NCBI RefSeq assembly: GCF_019320115.1
Contig: NC_089581.1
Span: forward strand, 67,608,166-67,672,165
Length of the DNA stretch: 64,000 nt
Reading direction: 5' to 3'
Source of the DNA: Miscanthus floridulus
Taxonomy: Eukaryota; Streptophyta; Magnoliopsida; Poales; Poaceae
This document shows positions 58,425 through 64,000 of the stretch, piece by piece. How positions within the stretch are numbered: position 1 is the first letter of the stretch; every line of letters starts with the position of its first letter. The notes under the pieces are model-generated. The model did not search any database. It saw only the letters and a program-made list of their open reading frames with translations, and was not told the DNA's origin. The position numbers and the translations under genes are program-made.

Positions 58425-59366
58425 CTCAATATTTTCAAGAGCGCATAGCCGATGATAACTTAAGTCCTCCAAATCATCCATCATAAGGTTTTTATACATT
58501 TTGGCTATCAAATCATTTTGTAATATAACATGTCTTGATCCAGTCTAAATCTCCCAAGGAAGAACTACATTATGCCCATAGACTAACTCATAAGGTGATG
58601 ATTTAATCGATCCATGGCAAGCCATCCTATATGCCCACAATGCTTCATTAAGTGTTAGGTACCACTTCCTTGGTTGCTTTTCAATTTTCTTCTTAATCAA
58701 CTTAATCAAAATTTGATTGGATGGCTTTGCCTGGCCATTAGCTTGAGCATAATAAGGAGAAGAATTTAGTAATTTAATTTCCATATTGGCAGCAAAATCT
58801 TTGAATTCTTCTGATGTGAACATTGTCCCTAGATCAGTAGTAATGGCTTGAGGAATCCCAAAACGATAAACAATATGCTTCCTGACAAAATCAACCATAC
58901 TCTTTGAAGTTACTATTTTCAAAGGAATCGCCTCAAGCCACTTGGTAAAATAATCTGTTACTACCAATATAAACTTGTGCCCTCTACTTAAAGGTGGAAA
59001 AATCTAGCCAATTAAATTAATTCCCCAGCCTTGGAATGGCTATGGCTTAATTATTGGGTTCATAGCTGATGTAGGCGATTTCTGAACATTGCCAAAACGC
59101 TGACAATCCTTACACCCCTCGTAATATTCAAAATAATCTTCTAATATTGTTGGCCAGAAACATCCAGACCTGCGAAGAACCCATTTTATTTTATAAGCCG
59201 ATTGATGAGCTCTGCATATTCCTTCATGTACTTCTCTCATCAATACTCTTGCTTCTTCTTGACTTAAACATTTAAGCAAAACTCCATCGACTATTCTATA
59301 ATACAACTGATCATCTAACAAAACATACTTAGTTGATTTATATCTTAATTTTTTGGTAATCTTCTA
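58425..59366 (-). pseudogene. Integrase domain, Tat copy B, C-terminus missing
   Basis: The zinc region is present (HEGICRAHQSAYKIKW, then YYEGCKDCQRFGN). In the core VVTDYFTKWLEAIPLK keeps the first Asp and ITTDLGTMFTSEEF the second. The Glu position reads GQAKPSNQILI with Lys (codon 58725-58727), where copy A has VEASNQ. The C-terminal 150 bp of copy A's integrase are absent because of the junction. A stop at 59364-59366 is shared with copy A, while the GIP-stop of copy A is not present. The enzyme is dead by residue loss and truncation. Confidence 0.85.
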
Positions 59367-59930
59367 TGATGGATTCTTGAGGTAATCAGTTATTTCAACT
59401 CTCCAATCATTAGCCAAGTTCTCACTACTTAAGATTTCTTGGAACACTTGATAGCCTAATGCATTCTGAGCTAACCGATTGGCATCTTGATTCTGTGCTC
59501 TTGGAATATGCTGAAGAGAAGTAAGGGGAAACTCCTGCAGTAACTTTCAACATTCATCATGGTATCCCTTCATAATATTATCTTTACATTCATACAGGCC
59601 GATCAACTGATTAATTACTAGCTGTGAATCTCCAAATATCTCAATTGACTCGGCCTTTACTTCCTAAAGAAGTTGAAGTCCCTTAAGAATAGCTTCATAT
59701 TCTTATTGATTATTTGTGGTCATTGGTTTGGTTTGAAAGGAAAACTCAAAACTTGTCCCCTGAGGTGAAATAATAACAATACCAATGTCATCACCTTGCT
59801 TGCACGATGATCCATCAAAGAACAATGTCCAAGGCATAGGTTCCACATAGCCGATGCTTGGTTTATGGTGTTGAGTAATAAAATTGGCCATCACTTGCCC
59901 TTTGACTGCTTTAGCCGATTCATACCTCAA
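59367..59930 (-). pseudogene. Second RNase H domain (aRNH type), Tat copy B
   Basis: ESAKAVKGQVMANFITQHHK leads into WTLFFDGSSCKQGDDIGIVI and then a shared stop at 59703-59705. EYEAILKGLQLL-type sequence and FGDSQLVINQL follow on the far side. The stop at 59547-59549 also matches copy A. The domain is otherwise like 36388-36951. Confidence 0.8.
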
Positions 59931-60384
59931 GTCAAATTCTGATCATGCAAGAATTCACTTTCCCATTCTCCTGTTTAATATCGGCATTGACAACATGTGT
60001 TTGATCACATCGGCTTTTGACACAACTGTACACTCAGTCAATAATAAATAATGTCACAATTTAGTGCAAGAGAAATATAAGTATAAGCATAACTTTTCAA
60101 TAGGAGAATATCTTGTTTCTAGATCCAAAAGTCTTCTACTTAAATAGAAAATAACTCGTTCCTTTCCTTCAAACTCTTATATCAAGGCCGATCCAATCGT
60201 TTGGCTATCAGACGACACGTACAACTTAAAAGGCTTACCTTACTGAGGAGGAACCAGCATAGGTGGAGATTTCATATACTCTTTTATCTCCTCAAACATT
60301 TTTTTTGTACGTCACCCCATTTAAATTCTTTATCGTTTTTCAACTTCAACAAAGGAGAAAACGACAGAACCCTTTCTGACATAT
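59931..60384 (-). pseudogene. RNase H and thumb end of reverse transcriptase, Tat copy B
   Basis: It corresponds to 36952-37409 of copy A. The LYVSSDSQTIGSALI and ERVIFYLSRRLL-type signatures are readable on the minus strand. It is separated from the rest of the reverse transcriptase by the MITE at 60394-61267, which interrupts the FISNM block. A plus-strand frame at 60201-60410 is only its shadow. Confidence 0.75.
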
Positions 60385-60393
60385 TTGAAATAA

Positions 60394-61267
60394 GGAAAAA
60401 GTCTACTTAACCCCTCCACCTATCAACCATGATCTATTTCACCCCCCAAACTATAAAACCGTCTATTTTACCCCCTGAACTTTTTAAAACCGTCTATTTT
60501 ACCCCCCCCCCCCCCGGGTGGTTTTTGACGGTGGTTTTGCTACAGTAACTGTGGTTTGCTACGCTACCTATGGTTTCACCTTTTTCTTTTTTTATTTATT
60601 TTCGCTGAGTCTTTGAAAAACCATAGTAAATCATAGAAAAATCATAAAATGGAAAATCCAATTTTGTTGGACTCCACATGAGTAGATCTACATAGTTAAC
60701 ATATAATGTGGTATGCTTTAGTACAAAGGTTTTGTTGTACCTTTAGATTAATTGGAAAATCTAATTTTGTCTGTAATTAATTGGAATTTATCTATAACTA
60801 AGTTATTCATGGTCCAATGAGTACGAAATTTTTACTATAGTTCAAGCATACAATAATTAGCCTACCATAAAAATTTCACCATAATTGGACCACAGAAGCT
60901 GCAGCTATAAATTGTTCCAATTAATTACAGACAAAATTGGATTTTCCAATTAATCTAAAATTACAACAAAAATTTTGTACTAAAGCATATCATATTATAT
61001 GTTCATTGTGTAGATCTACTCATGTGGAGTCCAATAAAATTAGATTTTCCATTTTATAATTTTTCTGTGATTTACTATGATTTTTTAAAGATTCACCAGA
61101 AATAAATAAAAAAGAAAAAGACAAAACCACCATCACTATAGCAAAACCACTGTTACTGTAGCAAACCAACCGTCGAAAACCGCCGGGGGGTAAAATAGAT
61201 GGTTTCATAGTTTGGGGTGTGAAGTAGACCATGGTTAATAGGTGGGGTGGTTAAGTAGACTTTTTCC
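60394..61267 (+). mobile_element. Palindromic Mutator-like MITE, 874 bp
   Basis: The ends are perfect inverted repeats over at least GGAAAAAGTCTACTTAACC. The inverted symmetry continues, imperfectly, through almost the whole element to a centre near 60830. It is flanked by a perfect 9-bp duplication TTGAAATAA (60385-60393 and 61268-61276), the size typical of Mutator-like elements. Copy A shows the empty site, with TTGAAATAA once near 37406-37414. The left arm contains a run of 14 C near 60501. No transposase is encoded, so movement would need an outside enzyme. Confidence 0.9.
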
Positions 61268-61276
61268 TTGAAATAA

Positions 61277-62271
61277 ACCTTCTAATAAAATTAATCTTAC
61301 CAAGCAGAGATTATAATTCTATTTTATTAGTTGGAGGTACTGCCTCATCAATTGCTTTTATACTCTTCTGACCAATCTGAATTCCTCTCTCGTGGACCAT
61401 AAAACCTAAAAATTGTCCAGCTGACACTCCAAAGGCGCACTTATTAGAATTCATCTTTAAACCAAGTTTTCTTGTGCACTCTAAAGTCTCCCGCAGATCA
61501 GCCAGATGTTCTGTGTACCCTTTGGACTTCACCACTACATCATCAATATAGATTTCAACAATCCTGCTGATCAACTTATGAAAAATATAATTCATTACCC
61601 TCTAATAAGTTATACCAGCATTCTTCAATCCAAAAGTCATCACAACCCATTCAAATAAGTCGATTGCACCGGGGCACCTAAAGACTGTTTTTGCTATGTC
61701 TTCTTTAGCCATAAAAATTTGATTATAACCTACATTATCATCCATAAAACTAATTACCTTGTGCCCGGCTGTTGCATCTACCAAGATATTGGCTATTGGC
61801 ATCGGATAACCATCTATCAGTGTAGCCTTGTTCAAATCTCTGAAATCAATACAGACTCAACTTCCTATTTTTCTTATACACAGGAACTACATTCGATATC
61901 CACTCTACATATCGGCAAGGTCAGATAAATTTTGCTTCTAGTAGTCTTTCAGTCTCCTTAATATCATCAATAACATTTAGATTAAATCTCCTTGGAGCTT
62001 GTTTAAATGGTCGATATCTAGGTTTGATTGGCAACCTATGTTCAACAATTGATCGATCTAAGCTAGGCATTTCATAATATTCCCAAGCAAAACAATCTTT
62101 AAATTCCTTTAACAAACCTATCAATTCTTGTTTATACACAAGATCTAATTTAGCACTTACATACGTCGGCCTAGGCCTATCTCCAGGAACAATATCTATT
62201 TCTTCAAACTCATCAACCGATGTAAAGCCATGTCCAAGTTTACCATCTGTACCATCTACTGGATTATCCAT
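61277..62271 (-). pseudogene. Reverse transcriptase core, Tat copy B
   Basis: EYYEMPSLDRSIVEHRLPIK, then a frameshift near 61855 at the K-N-G-K-L site shared with copy A. ADATAGHKVISFMDDN-type text and FEWVVMTFGLKNAGITY follow, then a stop at 61602-61604 shared with copy A. IYIDDVVVKSKGYTEHLADL with intact active-site aspartates and LGFMVHERGIQIGQKSIKAI complete it. The MITE breaks the chain shortly after LLGKINF-type sequence. Confidence 0.85.
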
Positions 62272-62297
62272 TAAAACAAACTTTCAGAGCCGACTGC

Positions 62298-62800
62298 TTA
62301 GATTGGATGTTGGCCTTCATCATTGATTCTAATGAAGCCTCCTTCCCATTGCTTGCTAGAAAAATACTCAAAATATTCTAGTTCCCAATACATTGGATCA
62401 GTTGTTGCTATACTCATGAAATCATCAGCATGAACTAGCTCAACATTGTCTCCATGCCACTGGATCAAGCATTGATGCATAGTCGATGGTACACAACAAT
62501 TGGCATGAATCCAATCACGACCAAGGAGTAAACTGTATGAACCCTTTTCATCAATGACAAAGAATGTAGTGAGCAAAGTCTTGCTTCCAATTGTCAATTC
62601 AACGTTTATTAACCCCTGGTCTTGGACGCATTACCCCCAAAATCCTTATGCATCATGTCAGTCTCAATCAGATATTCTGGTCCTTTACCAAGCATGCGAA
62701 AAGTAGTATAAGGCATCAGATTAATAGCGACACCTCCATCAACCAACATTTTACTCATCGGCTTCCCATCGACAAAAGCTTTCACATATAAAGCCTTCAA
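62298..62800 (-). pseudogene. Aspartic protease domain, Tat copy B
   Basis: MLVDGGVAINLMPYTTFRML retains the catalytic Asp-Gly-Gly. The second block FFVIDEKGSYSLLLGRDWIH is identical in type to copy A. The two blocks are separated by a stop near 62600. Confidence 0.8.
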
Positions 62801-62839
62801 ATGCCAATGCTTAACTAGTTTATCAAATATAGCTTGCTA

Positions 62840-64000
62840 TATCAATGTCAACTAGGCTACCATCTCTTCATACTCTGATTCATCAAAATCCGAATAGACT
62901 TCTTCATCTACTAGAGCTTTAAATTTAGATGGTAAAAGAAGAGACATTTCAATATTAGCCTATGGCTAACAATTATCGGCTATTTGTTTAGCACGCCATA
63001 CTTGCGGTTTACCATCTTTCTGAGCCTATTCTAATTCTCTGCTCCTTAAGTGTTGCACTCTTCACTTCTAATTTCTTGTTAAACCTCCTGGACATCACTA
63101 TCCTTCCTACCAAACATACTCTTCATCATCTTCTTCTTTATAATCGGCCCAGTTCTGATCAACTCACTTTCCAAGCCAATCATGAATGCTTCTATTTTTT
63201 AAGCACCGATCCACATCATTATGTTGATATTCAATTCGATCATGGATGAACCAGCGATTGACTTAAGATAGCCTAAACTCCCAATATTGTTTGCTACATT
63301 CTGGGCAATTATTTCTAGTAGGGAATCTCAGACCTTCATTCCATCAATGTTAGAAGAAAATGTAATTCCAACATGACTCAACTTGTTCTCTTTTATATCT
63401 CTCTTCTTCTTGTTGACATTGATATTCCTTCTCTTCTAACCATTGCTGATAATCTTTCTCCTTCTACCATTGCCATTTATTCAACAGAATTCAATATGTA
63501 ACATGTGGTCTCATCGCACCATCTCTCGATGTTTCTCCCAGCTCATATTGGCTCTTTTGTTGGCCAGGACGCCTTTAATTTCTCTATATTCATCAGCCAA
63601 TATTTGCATCTCCGGATCAACTGTTCCAGTTTCTCTTGCCCAAGCTGATGTCAAAACTTTAGCTTTCCCTTTGAACAACTTAGCATCAACCATGTTCTGA
63701 TCCTTTGGGAAAGGATTATCATCAACTTTCATTTTTCGAGTTGTATCAAATTTAAGCTTCCCTTGTTGAATAGCCCTCTGAATATGTTGCCGAAAAATCC
63801 TGCAATCATTAGTAGTATGAGAAGTAGTGTTATGGTACTTATAGAACTTCTTATTCTTCAACTGATTGGGAGGTAATATAACATGATTGGCAGGCAGTTT
63901 AATATGTCCCTTCTCAAGCAAAAAATCAAAAAGATTGTCTGCTTTTGTAACATCAAAATCATAACTTTCTTCAACTTCTTTTCCCTAAGGATTTGGAACC
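62840..64000 (-). pseudogene. Gag 3' region, Tat copy B, running off the window
   Basis: The zinc-finger-like CKYHNT motif of copy A appears here as FYKYHNTTSHTTNDC, with the first Cys replaced by Tyr. It is followed by FRQHIQRAIQQGKLKFDTTR and DDNPFPKDQNMVDAKLFKGK (63511-63921). The preceding LEKGHIKLPANHVILPPNQL is more continuous than in copy A. The rest of gag is outside the window. Confidence 0.75.

Larger units (their letters stand above)
58425..64000 (-). mobile_element. Tat-lineage gypsy element, copy B, truncated
   Basis: The sequence is colinear with 35453-40144 of copy A. After the 874-bp MITE and its 9-bp duplication are removed, the two lengths agree to within a few bases. The left edge lies inside the integrase core, fused to the plus-strand chromovirus. 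The right edge is the window border, inside gag. Copy B shares with copy A four nonsense codons and a reverse-transcriptase frameshift, and it has private changes of its own. LTRs and antisense genes of this copy are not in the window. Confidence 0.9.

Noticed and set aside
58242..58511. Minus-strand open frame crossing the chromovirus/Tat junction
   Set aside because: It joins antisense text of one integrase to the C-terminal part of the other. It is a by-product of the junction and not a selected fusion gene.

Overview
This window looks like repeat-dense nuclear DNA from a grass (Poaceae). I infer a PACMAD, possibly Andropogoneae-like, genome from the types of Ty3/gypsy elements, the Stowaway and Tourist MITEs and a cereal-type F-box pseudogene; no species marker was found. 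I found no intact host gene, no tRNA or rRNA gene and no CRISPR array. Every long coding match is a decayed transposable element or pseudogene carrying stop codons, frameshifts or truncations. Layout, left half: the window opens inside a minus-strand LTR (1-2486). Next is a large inverted repeat (about 2.49-6.44 kb) whose arms each carry a dead F-box-type gene, surrounded by a dispersed repeat family that recurs to 14.66 kb. A 3.6-kb solo LTR with a perfect 5-bp target duplication (8363-11960) sits in one copy of that repeat. A Transposase_28-like pseudogene follows (12.2-13.9 kb). Then comes a truncated minus-strand Athila-like element with a gag-like gene but no visible pol (about 14.7-20.4 kb), and a second solo LTR of 4.4 kb with a perfect target duplication (20865-25301). 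A CACTA-type remnant (about 25.3-28.6 kb) contains a Tourist-like MITE, and a plus-strand LTR end with a decayed primer-binding site lies near 29.6 kb. Layout, right half: a full-length but dead Tat-lineage gypsy element with two RNase H domains occupies 30136-43479 on the minus strand. Between its integrase and 3' LTR it carries two plus-strand, intron-containing antisense genes. It is followed by a two-level minisatellite (43.6-45.9 kb) split by a 1-kb insert. Three LTR starts of the TGTAAC type then follow head to tail (46502, 47477, 50156). The last belongs to a plus-strand Del/Tekay-like chromovirus with 3.6-kb LTRs, whose gag-pol frame is continuous except for nonsense codons. That element is cut inside its integrase at about 58424 and joined in opposite orientation to the integrase of a second Tat copy, which runs off the right edge. 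This second copy holds an 874-bp palindromic Mutator-like MITE with a 9-bp target duplication. How the parts relate: the window records nested transposition, LTR-LTR recombination (two solo LTRs), decay dominated by C-to-T changes, and at least one illegitimate junction. The two Tat copies share five disabling lesions, so both descend from an already defective ancestor. The most unusual content is the spliced antisense gene pair in the Tat element, the domain it shares with the isolated pseudogene at 12.2-13.9 kb, and the hierarchical minisatellite.
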